A stretch of DNA of 64,000 bases from Pseudomonas sp. B28(2017) (lineage in GTDB: Bacteria > Pseudomonadota > Gammaproteobacteria > Pseudomonadales > Pseudomonadaceae). The stretch spans positions 310,001-374,000 of the forward strand of contig NZ_NEJH01000003.1 in NCBI RefSeq assembly GCF_002113025.1. The letters are read 5' to 3'. Below, one piece after another: positions 1 to 8,911 of this stretch. Position numbers and translations under genes: made by a program. Below the pieces are notes generated by a model. The model had not been told where the DNA came from. It did not search any database and worked only from the letters and a program-made list of their open reading frames with translations. The first letter of the stretch is position 1; each line of letters starts with the position of its first letter.

Positions 1-1093
1 CCGCTTCGCGCATCATCGCGTGCTTGGGCTTGATTGCCGGAACCATGTCGGCGAAGGCCCGCAGCGAATCGCGCAGGGTGTCGGCGGCGTCGAACAGTGG
101 TTCCTTGTCTTCCTGGTTGTCCTTGTTGTAGGCCAGGGGCTGACCTTTCATCAGGGTCAGCAGGCCCATCAGCGCGCCGAATACGCGGCCGGTCTTGCCG
201 CGCACGAGCTCCGGCACGTCCGGGTTTTTCTTTTGCGGCATGATCGAGCTGCCGGTGCAGAAACGGTCGGGCAGATCGATGAACTGGAATTGCGCGCTGG
301 TCCACAGCACCAGCTCTTCGGAGAAGCGCGACAGGTGCATCATCGCGATGCTGGCGGCCGAGCAGAACTCGATGGCGAAATCGCGATCGGAGACGTTATC
401 CAGCGAATTGCCGCCAACCGCGTCGAAACCCAGCAATTGTGCGGTGTATTCACGATCGATCGGGTAGGTGGTTCCGGCCAGCGCCGCGCTGCCCAGCGGC
501 ATGCGGTTGGTACGTTTGCGGCAGTCGACCAGGCGCTCGTAGTCGCGGCTGAGCATTTCGAACCAGGCCAGCATGTGGTGCCCGAACGTCACCGGCTGTG
601 CAGTCTGCAAGTGGGTGAACCCCGGCATGATGCTGGCGGCTTCGCGCTCGGCCTGCTCCAGCAGGCCTTTTTGCAGGCGGGTGATTTCGGCCAGGATCAG
701 GTCGATCTCGTCACGCAGCCACAGACGGATGTCGGTGGCGACCTGATCGTTACGGCTGCGGCCGGTGTGCAGTTTTTTACCGGTCACGCCGATACGGTCG
801 GTCAGTCGCGCCTCGATGTTCATGTGGACGTCTTCGAGGTCGATGCGCCAGTCGAACTGGCCAGCCTCGATTTCACCCTGGATGGTCTTCAGACCATCGA
901 TGATGCTGTCGCGCTCGGCATCGGTCAGCACGCCGACCTTGGCCAGCATGGTGGCGTGGGCGATCGAGCCCATGATGTCGTGGCGATACAGGCGCTGGTC
1001 GAAGGTGACGGAGGCGGTGAAGCGGGCGACGAAGGCGTCGACGGGTTCACTGAAGCGGCCGCCCCAGGACTGATTGGTCTTGTCAGTGCTCAT
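1..1093 (-). CDS. argH: Argininosuccinate lyase, 3' end outside window
   Basis: Splits argininosuccinate into arginine and fumarate, the last step of arginine synthesis; cytoplasmic homotetramer of the fumarase/aspartase superfamily. The first 364 codons are present, starting [16 protein letters not shown]. The family signature [12 protein letters not shown] lies at about residues 279-290 and carries the catalytic serine loop; the HTGRSRNDQ substrate motif is also intact. The family is about 460 residues, so roughly 100 codons are missing beyond base 1. The gene points away from algR, as in P. aeruginosa. Identity is very secure. Confidence 0.97.
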   Translation of the reverse strand, partial: MSTDKTNQSWGGRFSEPVDAFVARFTASVTFDQRLYRHDIMGSIAHATMLAKVGVLTDAERDSIIDGLKTIQGEIEAGQFDWRIDLEDVHMNIEARLTDRIGVTGKKLHTGRSRNDQVATDIRLWLRDEIDLILAEITRLQKGLLEQAEREAASIMPGFTHLQTAQPVTFGHHMLAWFEMLSRDYERLVDCRKRTNRMPLGSAALAGTTYPIDREYTAQLLGFDAVGGNSLDNVSDRDFAIEFCSAASIAMMHLSRFSEELVLWTSAQFQFIDLPDRFCTGSSIMPQKKNPDVPELVRGKTGRVFGALMGLLTLMKGQPLAYNKDNQEDKEPLFDAADTLRDSLRAFADMVPAIKPKHAMMREA

Positions 1094-1540
1094 GAATTCG
1101 CTCGTATCGGCTTGATGAAAGAAGGCGTTGAACGCTGGCGCGGATAATAACAGGGTTGCCAAGCCTGTCGCTGACACTGGTCGACACGTTTTTTTGTGTA
1201 GGAGCAAGCTCACTCCTGCACTGGCGCAACGATATTTTTCAATTGAGCAATAACGTCCCGGCAACCGTCTACAGTTGGACAATAGGATCAGCGCACTTCT
1301 CGGTGCAGCCGCTGACCAGAAAAAGAGTGGGGTGTTCATATTGCGTGTCAGCAAACCCTGTGGCGATGTGTCGCCAATGCGGGCCTGGGCCGCCAATCAC
1401 CTGGCAGATGAAAATTTAGCTGCCCGACCAGCGGCACTTTTTGACGCTCGGGCTAGTCTTAGCGTGGATCGCGGTGACAGACGTCACTTCACCTGTCTAC
1501 GCTATCCTTGTGCGAGACTCACGCAGGAATCCAGCGCAAT
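1094..1540. other. argH-algR intergenic region, no gene seen
   Basis: This 447-base divergent region holds no convincing reading frame. It contains one degenerate REP palindrome (1195-1220) near argH. In P. aeruginosa the kinase gene algZ/fimS occupies the space between argH and algR; nothing resembling a histidine kinase can be read here on either strand. Promoters for both argH and algR must lie inside, but I could not place boxes with confidence. Confidence 0.6.
1195..1220. repeat. Degenerate REP palindrome
   Basis: Imperfect inverted repeat of the GTAGGAGC...GCTCCTGC type, matching the core of the other REP elements in this window but with mismatched arms. Confidence 0.5.
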
Positions 1541-2287
1541 ATGAATGTCCTGATCGTTGATGACGAACCCTTGGCCCGCGAGCGCCTGAGCCGAATGATT
1601 GGCGAACTCGAGGGTTACAGTGTCCTGGAGCCTAGTGCCACGAATGGCGAAGAGGCGTTGGCGCTGATCGACAGCCACAAGCCGGATATCGTATTGCTTG
1701 ATATCCGCATGCCCGGCCTTGATGGCCTGCAAGTGGCTGCGCGGTTGTGCGAACGCGAAACTCCCCCCGCCGTGGTGTTCTGCGCCGGGCCCGATGAATT
1801 TGCCGTGGAAGCCTTACAGGCCAGCGCCGTAGGCTATCTGGTGAAACCTGTGAGAACTGAACAATTACATGACGCATTAAAGAGAGCCGAACGCCCCAGC
1901 CGTGCCCAGCTCGCCGCCCTGACCCGCCCCGCTGCCGAAAGCGGCAACGGCCCGCGCAGCCATATCAGCGCCCGAACCCGTAAAGGGATCGAGCTGATTC
2001 CGCTGGATCAGGTGGTGTACTTCATTGCCGACCACAAATACGTGACCTTGCGCCACGAAGGCGGCGAGGTGCTGCTCGATGAGCCGCTCAAGGCCCTCGA
2101 GGACGAATTCGGTGACCGTTTCGTGCGTATCCATCGCAATGCACTGGTCGCTCGCGAGCGTATCGAGCGACTGCAGCGCACACCCCTGGGGCATTTTCAG
2201 CTGTTCCTCAAAGGCCTCAACGGTGATGCGCTGATCGTCAGCCGGCGCCACGTGGCTGGCGTGCGCAAGATGATGCAGCAGCTTTAA
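1541..2287 (+). CDS. algR: LytTR response regulator AlgR
   Basis: Response regulator which in P. aeruginosa controls alginate, type IV pili, rhamnolipid and cyanide genes. Residues 1-120 form a receiver domain with acidic residues D7 and D8, phospho-acceptor D54 and the conserved lysine in VKPV; residues about 140-248 form a LytTR DNA-binding domain (HISARTRKGIELIPL...). The ATG at 1541 gives 248 residues, the family length; an in-frame upstream codon at 1508 lengthens it without a visible ribosome site. The cognate kinase gene algZ/fimS is absent from its usual place upstream. hemC follows after 138 bases. Confidence 0.95.
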   Translation: MNVLIVDDEPLARERLSRMIGELEGYSVLEPSATNGEEALALIDSHKPDIVLLDIRMPGLDGLQVAARLCERETPPAVVFCAGPDEFAVEALQASAVGYLVKPVRTEQLHDALKRAERPSRAQLAALTRPAAESGNGPRSHISARTRKGIELIPLDQVVYFIADHKYVTLRHEGGEVLLDEPLKALEDEFGDRFVRIHRNALVARERIERLQRTPLGHFQLFLKGLNGDALIVSRRHVAGVRKMMQQL

Positions 2288-2425
2288 ACAGCTGTCCGCA
2301 AGCGAATTTCACACCCGATTGCCGGACATCCGGGGCCAGGGAGGCCGAGTAGTATCTGATACAAGTCAAAGCGGATTTGGCTGAGCTGTTATTATCTGCC
2401 GTATCTATTCAGTACGGATTGATCC

Positions 2426-3367
2426 ATGTCCTCTCGCCAGATCCGCATCGCCACCCGCAAAAGCGCACTCGCCCTGTGGCAGGCCGAATACGTCAAAGCC
2501 CGCCTTGAGGCAGCTCATCCGGGCCTGCTGGTGACCCTCGTCCCCATGGTCAGTCGTGGCGACAAGTTGCTCGACTCACCGCTGTCGAAAATCGGCGGCA
2601 AGGGCCTGTTCGTCAAGGAGCTCGAAACCGCGCTGCTGGAAAATGAAGCCGACATCGCCGTGCACTCCATGAAGGACGTGCCGATGGACTTCCCCGAAGG
2701 CCTCGGTCTGTTCTGCATTTGCGAACGGGAAGACCCGCGCGACGCCTTCGTTTCCAACACCTACACCAGCCTGGACGAGTTGCCCCAGGGCAGCATCGTC
2801 GGCACCTCTAGCCTGCGCCGCCAGGCTCAATTGCTGACCCGTCGTCCGGACCTGGAAATCCGCTTCCTGCGCGGTAACGTCAACACCCGCCTGGCCAAGC
2901 TCGATGCCGGTGAATACGACGCCATCATCCTCGCCGCTGCCGGCCTGATCCGTCTGGGCTTTGAGGGTCGCATCACATCGGCCATCAGTGTCGACGACAG
3001 CCTTCCAGCCGGTGGCCAGGGTGCGGTGGGGATCGAATGCCGCAGCGCCGACAGCGAAATTCATGCGCTGCTGGCGCCCTTGCATCACCAGGATACCGCC
3101 ACCCGCGTGACCGCCGAACGTGCCCTCAACAAGCACCTCAATGGCGGTTGCCAGGTACCGATTGCCTGCTACGCCGTGCTGGAAGGTGAGCAGGTCTGGT
3201 TGCGCGGGCTGGTCGGTGATCCGAGTGGTGGCCGACTGCTCAGTGCCCAGGCTCGTGCGCCGCGTGGCGATGCCGAGGCTCTTGGTGTGAAAGTGGCCGA
3301 AGACCTTTTGAGCCAGGGCGCCGACGTGATTCTGAAAGCGGTCTATGGCGAGGCTGGTCACGAGTGA
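2426..3367 (+). CDS. hemC: Hydroxymethylbilane synthase (porphobilinogen deaminase)
   Basis: Joins four porphobilinogen units into hydroxymethylbilane in tetrapyrrole synthesis; cytoplasmic. The 313-residue length fits the family. The dipyrromethane cofactor cysteine is in [12 protein letters not shown] near residue 242, and the catalytic loop [11 protein letters not shown] is present. It overlaps hemD by four bases (GTGA), so the two are translationally coupled, and hemX and hemY follow as one operon. A possible promoter with a TTATTAT-like -10 element lies just upstream, near 2388. Confidence 0.97.
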   Translation: MSSRQIRIATRKSALALWQAEYVKARLEAAHPGLLVTLVPMVSRGDKLLDSPLSKIGGKGLFVKELETALLENEADIAVHSMKDVPMDFPEGLGLFCICEREDPRDAFVSNTYTSLDELPQGSIVGTSSLRRQAQLLTRRPDLEIRFLRGNVNTRLAKLDAGEYDAIILAAAGLIRLGFEGRITSAISVDDSLPAGGQGAVGIECRSADSEIHALLAPLHHQDTATRVTAERALNKHLNGGCQVPIACYAVLEGEQVWLRGLVGDPSGGRLLSAQARAPRGDAEALGVKVAEDLLSQGADVILKAVYGEAGHE

Positions 3368-4131
3368 CTGGCTGGCGCTTGCTGCTGACGCGTCCCGCCG
3401 ATGAGTCGGCGGCGCTGAGCAGTTTTTTGGCCGAGCAGGGGATATTCAGTAACAGTCTGCCGCTTTTGGACATCGTGCCCCTTGCGACCACTGACACAAT
3501 GCGCCAGGTGATTCAGGTGCTGGATCAGTTCTGCGCCGTCATCGTGGTCAGCAAACCGGCCGCCCGGATTGGCGTCGAACTGCTTGAACGGTTTTGGCCA
3601 ACGCCGCCCGCTGTGAAGTGGTTCAGCGTCGGCGCGGCGACTGCGCAGATCCTCGAGGATCACGGATTGGACGTGAGCTTCCCGGCAGAAGGCGATGACA
3701 GTGAAGCCTTGCTCGAACTTTCCCGACTGCGCGAGGCTATCGCACAACCCGATGCGCGAGTGCTGATCCTGCGCGGGGAGGGCGGGCGCGAGTTGTTGGC
3801 TGAGCGCTTGCGTGAGCTTGGTGCCAGTGTCGAGTATCTGGAGGTGTACCGCCGGGCATTGCCGGTTTACCCGCCGACAGCGCTGCCGGAACGGATCCAG
3901 GCGGAACGCCTGAACGGGCTGGTGGTCAGCAGTGGACAAGGTTTTGAGCACCTGCATCAGTTGGCCGGCGACGCCTGGCCGCAATTGGCGCGGTTGCCGT
4001 TGTTTGTACCAAGCCCCAGGGTTGCCGAGCTGGCGCGTGCCGCCGGGGCCAAAACAGTTGTGGATTGCCGCGGTGCCAGTGCCGCGGCCTTGCTGACGGC
4101 GTTACGGGAGCATCCCGTGCCCGTTTTCTAA
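3364..4131 (+). CDS. hemD: Uroporphyrinogen-III synthase
   Basis: Cyclises hydroxymethylbilane and inverts ring D to give uroporphyrinogen III, the branch point to heme, siroheme and cobalamin. The protein of 255 residues starts with a GTG that overlaps the hemC stop. HemD sequences are weakly conserved; the call rests on length, the start [15 protein letters not shown] typical of the family, the motif [10 protein letters not shown] at about residue 183, and its position between hemC and hemX. Confidence 0.95.
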   Translation: MTGWRLLLTRPADESAALSSFLAEQGIFSNSLPLLDIVPLATTDTMRQVIQVLDQFCAVIVVSKPAARIGVELLERFWPTPPAVKWFSVGAATAQILEDHGLDVSFPAEGDDSEALLELSRLREAIAQPDARVLILRGEGGRELLAERLRELGASVEYLEVYRRALPVYPPTALPERIQAERLNGLVVSSGQGFEHLHQLAGDAWPQLARLPLFVPSPRVAELARAAGAKTVVDCRGASAAALLTALREHPVPVF

Positions 4132-4147
4132 TGCAAAGGATGGATAC

Positions 4148-5308
4148 GTGAGCGAAACAGCCTTGCCGAAAGATGACTCGCGACAGGTGCTTGATACACC
4201 TGTTGATGCTCCTGTTGATGAAATGCCGCCACCACCTGCTGCCGTGCAGCGTCGAGGCAATGGTCTGGCTATCGTCGCGCTGCTGCTGGGCGCGGCCGGT
4301 GTCGCGGTGGGCGGTTGGGGTGTCTGGCAGGTGCGTCACCTGCAGGCCAATAGTCAGCAGCAACTGAACCAGGTTCAGGCGTTGAACGACCAGGCGCAGA
4401 ACCTCAAGCTCAATGAGGAGCGCTTGAGCGCGCGCCTGGCGCAATTGCCTGCCGCCGATGAACTGGAGGCACGCAGTCGCCTGGTGATCCAGCTGCAAGG
4501 TGATCAGCAGCGTTTGAACCAGCGTCTGGAAACCATACTTGGCGCGAGCCGCAAGGATTGGCGTCTGGCCGAGGCCGAGCACCTGCTGCGTCTGGCCAGC
4601 CTGCGACTGTCCGCCTTGCAGGACATCAGTAGCGCTCAGGCACTGGTTCAGGGGGCCGACGAGATACTGCGCGAGCAGAACGATCCAGGCGCGTTTGCTG
4701 CTCGCGAGCAAGTAGCCAAGACCCTGATTGCCTTGCGCAGTACCGAACAACCGGATCGCACCGGGCTGTTTTTGCGTCTGGGCGCGTTGCGCGATCAAGT
4801 GGCCAGCCTTACCGAGCTGGCGCCGGAGTACAAGGACCGTGGTGATTCGTTGCTGGGCCTGACTGCCGATGGCGACGGTGCCAGTCGCTGGGCGCAATGG
4901 TGGGATCAGATTTCGCGCTACATCCGTATCGATTTCAATGCCGATAAAAACGTTCGCCCATTGCTGGCCGGCCAGAGCCTGAGTCAGGTGCGCCTGGCCC
5001 TGAGCCTGGCGCTGGAGCAAGCACAGTGGGCCGCACTCAATGGTCAGGCTGCGGTTTACTCCCAAGTGCTGGACGAAGCGCAGGGGATCCTCAAGGGCAA
5101 CTTCAATCCGGACAACGCACAAAGCAAAGTCATGCTTGAGCAGGTGGCCGAGTTGAGCAAGCAGCCTGTCACCGTTGTCACGCCGGATATGACTGGCACC
5201 CTGAGCGCGGTGCAAGGGTATCTGGAGCGGCGCAACGTCAACGCCGAAGATTCGGTCAAGCCACTGGCCAAGCCTGCCGCGAACACAGCGCCGGAGGCCA
5301 CGCCATGA
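4148..5308 (+). CDS. hemX: HemX-like membrane protein
   Basis: Protein of 386 residues, GTG start behind an AAAGGA ribosome site. An acidic, proline-rich cytoplasmic head of about 40 residues is followed by one membrane span (GLAIVALLLGAAGVAVGGWGV) and a long glutamine-rich coiled coil of about residues 60-125, then the HemX domain. Older annotations call the family a uroporphyrinogen methyltransferase, but no SAM-binding domain is visible here. Probably a membrane scaffold for the heme enzymes; that role is inferred from the operon. It overlaps hemY by four bases. Confidence 0.9.
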   Translation: MSETALPKDDSRQVLDTPVDAPVDEMPPPPAAVQRRGNGLAIVALLLGAAGVAVGGWGVWQVRHLQANSQQQLNQVQALNDQAQNLKLNEERLSARLAQLPAADELEARSRLVIQLQGDQQRLNQRLETILGASRKDWRLAEAEHLLRLASLRLSALQDISSAQALVQGADEILREQNDPGAFAAREQVAKTLIALRSTEQPDRTGLFLRLGALRDQVASLTELAPEYKDRGDSLLGLTADGDGASRWAQWWDQISRYIRIDFNADKNVRPLLAGQSLSQVRLALSLALEQAQWAALNGQAAVYSQVLDEAQGILKGNFNPDNAQSKVMLEQVAELSKQPVTVVTPDMTGTLSAVQGYLERRNVNAEDSVKPLAKPAANTAPEATP

Positions 5309-6543
5309 AACGCCTCTATGTGATCGTGTTCCTCGTGATCGCTGCCGCCGCTGCGCTGGGGCTGGCGATTGCAGAACATTCCGGTTACGTGCTGATTGCC
5401 TACAAGACCTTCCGCTATGAGTCGAGCCTGTGGGCTACTTTGGCGCTGGTGGCTGTACTCTGGCTGGTGATCTGGGGCATCAAGTCGCTGGTCGAACTGG
5501 TGATGGCCTCCAGTGGTGTGGTCAATCCGTGGTCACGACGTAACCGCAGCCGTCGGGTACAGGTGGCGATCGAACACGGTCAGCTCGACCTGGCCGAGGG
5601 TCGCTGGGCCAGCGCGCAACGTCACTTGCATCGGGCTGCCGAAGCCGAGCGCCAACCGCTGCTTTACTACCTCGGTGCCGCCCGTGCCGCAAACGAACAA
5701 GGCAATTACGAAGAAAGCGACAACTTGCTGGAGCGTGCCCTGGAGCGTCAGCCTCAGGCCGAGTTGGCAATCGCTTTGAGCCACGCCCAGTTGCAGACCG
5801 ACCGCGGTGATACCGAAGGCGCCCTCGCCACCCTGCACGCCATGCGTGAACGCCACCCGCATAACGCACAGACCCTGCGTCAGTTGCAGCGCCTGCTTCA
5901 GCAGCGTGGTGACTGGTCGGCAGTGATTCGCCTGCTGCCGGAGCTGCGCAAGGACAAAATCCTGCCGACGGCCGAGCTCGCCGAACTGGAGCGTCGGGCC
6001 TGGGGGGCGAACTTGTCTCTTGCGGCGCAACGGGAAGAAGACGGGACGGTGGGACAGCAATCGCTCGAGCGTGCCTGGCAACAACTGACCTCGGCACAGC
6101 GTCAGGAGCCGCAACTGGTGCTTGCGTATGCCGAACAACTGCGTCAGTTGGGGGCTCAGGTCGAAGCTGAAGAAGTGCTGCGCACTGCTCTCAAGCGCAG
6201 CTACGACAGTCACCTGGCACGGCTTTACGGACTGGTTCGCGGCAATGATCCGGCCCGCCAGCTGCAGGCTGCCGAAGGTTGGCTCAAGGAGCATCCGGCC
6301 GATCCGGGCCTGCTGCTGACACTGGGTCGTTTATGTCTGCAAAGCAGTTTGTGGGGCAAGGCCCGGGACTACCTGGAAAGCAGCCTGCGAGTACAACGCA
6401 ATCCGGAAGCCTGTGCGGAGCTGGCGAGGTTGTTGGCGCAAATGGGCGATACCGAGCGCAGCAACCAGCTGTTTCAGGAGGGTCTGGGTTTGTTGGATGA
6501 GCGCTTGCTCGCGGCCCCTCTGCCAGTGCCAGCCCGCGCTTGA
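5305..6543 (+). CDS. hemY: HemY-like TPR membrane protein
   Basis: Protein of 412 residues with two N-terminal membrane spans (about residues 1-20 and 40-65), a HemY_N segment, and helical TPR-like repeats to the end. Despite the name it is unrelated to Bacillus protoporphyrinogen oxidase. Coupled to hemX by an ATGA overlap. The role in late heme synthesis is inferred from conserved linkage to hemC, hemD and hemX. Last gene of the operon, followed by a strong hairpin. Confidence 0.92.
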   Translation: MKRLYVIVFLVIAAAAALGLAIAEHSGYVLIAYKTFRYESSLWATLALVAVLWLVIWGIKSLVELVMASSGVVNPWSRRNRSRRVQVAIEHGQLDLAEGRWASAQRHLHRAAEAERQPLLYYLGAARAANEQGNYEESDNLLERALERQPQAELAIALSHAQLQTDRGDTEGALATLHAMRERHPHNAQTLRQLQRLLQQRGDWSAVIRLLPELRKDKILPTAELAELERRAWGANLSLAAQREEDGTVGQQSLERAWQQLTSAQRQEPQLVLAYAEQLRQLGAQVEAEEVLRTALKRSYDSHLARLYGLVRGNDPARQLQAAEGWLKEHPADPGLLLTLGRLCLQSSLWGKARDYLESSLRVQRNPEACAELARLLAQMGDTERSNQLFQEGLGLLDERLLAAPLPVPARA

Positions 6544-6583
6544 CCCATTCGCTGGCGCCAGACTCAGGCGTCCGGGCGATGAC

Positions 6584-6615
6584 CTGCGGCGAGGCAGAAA
6601 TCTTCCTCGCCGCAG
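6584..6615 (+). terminator. Hairpin after hemY, weak terminator
   Basis: Eleven-base-pair perfect stem (CTGCGGCGAGG and its complement) with a ten-base loop, 40 bases after the hemY stop. It lacks a following T run, so it may protect the 3' end or act with Rho. Confidence 0.45.
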
Positions 6616-6806
6616 TACGATGATTGGTTGAAATTCAGCTGCCAAATTTCGTCGCAGACAAAGTCCTACAGAGGATTACTTTTTATCCTCTCGCCTGCGT
6701 CGGGGTTTCTCTACACCTTTGCTGAAGTCTCTGTGGGCGCTTGCCTTGAAAGGCCGTCGCGCTTTCCTCTACCGTAACGGTCTGTCACTACTTTTACGGA
6801 AAAGCC

Positions 6807-7358
6807 ATGTCTTTGGCCTACTCACGCTCCTTGTTTTTCATGGCTTTCGTTGCGGGTGCCCTGGCGATGGGCGTTTCCTGTTATCTGGAATATGCAGTGG
6901 GTCTGCGGCCTTGCGACTTGTGTCTTGTGCAACGGTTTTGTCTGGCGCTCTTTACCGGTGTCTGCCTGATGGCTTCGATCCATGGCCCCGGCCGCATCGG
7001 AAACATTCTGTATTGGCTGCTCGGTCTTGGTTGCAGCCTGGCCGGCACTGTCACGGCGTGGCGACAGGTTCTGCTGCAAAGCCTGCCGGCGGAACCGGCT
7101 GCGGCGTGCTCGACCCATCTGGCGGAACTGTTGGCCAGTTCGCCGTGGCTATCCGTAATACGGCAAATGTTCAAGGGCGCAGCCGGATGTGTGGAAATCT
7201 CCTGGACGCTGTTCGGTCTGAGTCTCACAGAGTGGAGCCTGCTGTTCTTTGTCGCGATGTTGGTTCTGGCCGTTTACCAGTCGTTGCAACTGGTCTGGAT
7301 CAGCTTTCGGCGACCACTCAGCGGCGAGTCGTCGCCCCGGGCCTTTGCGGGCGATTAA
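6807..7358 (+). CDS. dsbH: Disulfide bond formation protein, DsbB family
   Basis: Inner-membrane quinone-linked thiol oxidase that re-oxidises periplasmic DsbA. Protein of 183 residues with four predicted membrane spans. The quinone-side pair is C36-x2-C39 in RPCDLCLVQRF; the DsbA-facing pair is C101 and C128 in the second periplasmic loop. Position between hemY and algQ matches the gene called dsbH in P. aeruginosa, the second DsbB homologue there. Some databases would name it dsbB. Confidence 0.92.
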   Translation: MSLAYSRSLFFMAFVAGALAMGVSCYLEYAVGLRPCDLCLVQRFCLALFTGVCLMASIHGPGRIGNILYWLLGLGCSLAGTVTAWRQVLLQSLPAEPAAACSTHLAELLASSPWLSVIRQMFKGAAGCVEISWTLFGLSLTEWSLLFFVAMLVLAVYQSLQLVWISFRRPLSGESSPRAFAGD

Positions 7359-7535
7359 ACACTTGTATGAACATTATCGCCTGCGTACCTTGAAGCCAGT
7401 GTCGTGCGGGCATAATCTGGCCCGCACGTGTCATTGGAATTATGTTGCTCGATGACGCTCTGCCTGACCGCCCACCGACGTAACAAGAGGCGAGCGGGCA
7501 TAGAGCAGCTGACCCACAAGGGAAGAGAGATCACC

Positions 7536-7994
7536 ATGCTCGAAAGTTGTCAGAATGCTCAGGAACGCTGGGGTGGAGTGCACCTGCTGATCGATCGCTG
7601 GTTGCAGGAACGACACGAACTGATCGGGGCCTATGACGCTCTCGGCGCAAAGCCTGAGGCGCTGGGTGAGAACCGCAAGCCTTTGCAGGAATTCTGCGGC
7701 GTGTTGGTTGATTATGTATCGGCCGGGCACTTTGAGATCTACGAGCAACTGACGGGGGAGGCCAAGGCCTTCAACGACAAGCGTGGCCTGGAACTCGCCG
7801 AGACGATCTACCCGCGGATCGACGTCATCACCGAAAAGCTGCTCGCGTTCAATGACCTGTGCGATGCAGGAAAGTGTGTCGCCGAAGAGTTCAAGACACT
7901 CGGCGGACTACTGCATGAACGCTTTGAGCTGGAAGACTGCCTGATCGAAGTGCTGCACACTGCCCACAAGGAAGCCGATTCGGTTCAGGCCTGA
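7536..7994 (+). CDS. algQ: Anti-sigma-70 regulator AlgQ (Rsd family)
   Basis: Protein of 152 residues of the Rsd/AlgQ family, which binds region 4 of sigma-70 and shifts RNA polymerase to alternative sigma factors; in P. aeruginosa it affects alginate and siderophore genes. The conserved [15 protein letters not shown] segment is at about residues 20-34. Start chosen at the ATG behind GGGAAGAGAG; the same frame runs open upstream without an equally good ribosome site. It ends in a convergent region with a bidirectional terminator. Confidence 0.95.
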   Translation: MLESCQNAQERWGGVHLLIDRWLQERHELIGAYDALGAKPEALGENRKPLQEFCGVLVDYVSAGHFEIYEQLTGEAKAFNDKRGLELAETIYPRIDVITEKLLAFNDLCDAGKCVAEEFKTLGGLLHERFELEDCLIEVLHTAHKEADSVQA

Positions 7995-8016
7995 AGCGCT
8001 TCCGGCAAGACCCCGA

Positions 8017-8046
8017 AACGGCGTGCCAAGGCACGCCGTTTTCGTT
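8017..8046. terminator. Bidirectional terminator between algQ and FKBP gene
   Basis: Perfect 11-base-pair stem (AACGGCGTGCC, two-base loop) followed by TTCGTTT on the plus strand and preceded by a short A run. It can serve both convergent genes. Confidence 0.85.
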
Positions 8047-8053
8047 TGTGTCG

Positions 8054-8719
8054 TTAGCTGGTTGCACCGCGCAATTCAACTTCGAACACCAGTGGAGTGA
8101 ACGGTGCGATCACGTCACCGGCACCTTCGGCACCATAGGCTTGGGCCGATGGGATCACCAGTCGCCATTTCGCCCCGACCGGCATGTTTTGCAATGCACT
8201 GCGCCATCCGGCGATCACGCTGTCGAGACTGAACCATTGAGGCTGACTGTTCTGATCGAACACCGTGCCGTCGGGCAGGCGTCCGATGTACAGCACCTGC
8301 ACCTTGCCGTTCGGTCCTGCCTTGACGCCAGCACCTGGCGTCAATTCGGTCAGCAACACGCCATCAGCCAGTTCGCGCACGCCGGGTTTGGCTTTCTCTG
8401 CGGCGAGAAAGCGCTGTTCTTTTTCCAGTGCCATTTCGCTTTGCGGCTCGGCTGACTGCATGGCGATCCGTGCTTCATGCTCGGTCAATATCTGCTGGAT
8501 TTGCTCATCCTTCAGCGCCAGCGGCTTGCCCTGATAGGCCTGCTGCAATCCTTCGACCAGTGCCTGGAGTTGCAGGTCGGGAGCCTCCTGGCGCAAGCGT
8601 TCGCCAAGGCTCGCACCCAGGCTGTAAGCGAGATCGTGGGCTTCATTTTCCTGTGTTGTTGCGGCGGCCTGGGCCACCGAAAAAAACGCGCACAGCGATA
8701 AAAAAAGGTAGCGCGACAT
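8054..8719 (-). CDS. FKBP-type peptidyl-prolyl isomerase, exported
   Basis: Probable periplasmic proline isomerase and chaperone, 221 residues. A signal peptide (MSRYLFLSLCAFFSVAQAAA) precedes a helical FkpA-type dimerisation segment (about residues 25-115) and a C-terminal FKBP domain containing VLYIGRLPDGTVFDQN. The ATG at 8719 has GGAGAG upstream, so I prefer it to the GTG two codons earlier. The position next to algQ and algP matches PA5254. It might be called fkpA- or fklB-like; I cannot choose. Confidence 0.92.
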   Translation of the reverse strand: MSRYLFLSLCAFFSVAQAAATTQENEAHDLAYSLGASLGERLRQEAPDLQLQALVEGLQQAYQGKPLALKDEQIQQILTEHEARIAMQSAEPQSEMALEKEQRFLAAEKAKPGVRELADGVLLTELTPGAGVKAGPNGKVQVLYIGRLPDGTVFDQNSQPQWFSLDSVIAGWRSALQNMPVGAKWRLVIPSAQAYGAEGAGDVIAPFTPLVFEVELRGATS

Positions 8720-8911
8720 GGGCACTCTCCGACCTGAATTGCGGGCGATTATGCCAGTGAGAATGCGCGCAACGGTGAACTGCTTTTGCTTCGACGCAGA
8801 AGTTTTTCAGTCCTTTGCAACGCAACGCTTTCGATAGTGTCAACATGCCCTAGCGGCGGTTGCAGCAGAGGTCTAGTATGAGCCGCACTCACTTCAGCCA
8901 GGAGGTAAACC

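Noticed and set aside
1156..1419. Small frame between argH and algR as a possible algZ fragment
   Set aside because: The translation shows no membrane or kinase motif and reads through a REP element; treated as non-coding.
3926..5215. 429-codon frame antisense to hemD-hemX
   Set aside because: Spans two real coupled genes and has no start signal or motif.
6671..6692. Seven-base-pair hairpin AGAGGAT...ATCCTCT upstream of dsbH
   Set aside because: No T run and no match to a known leader; too weak to call a regulatory element.
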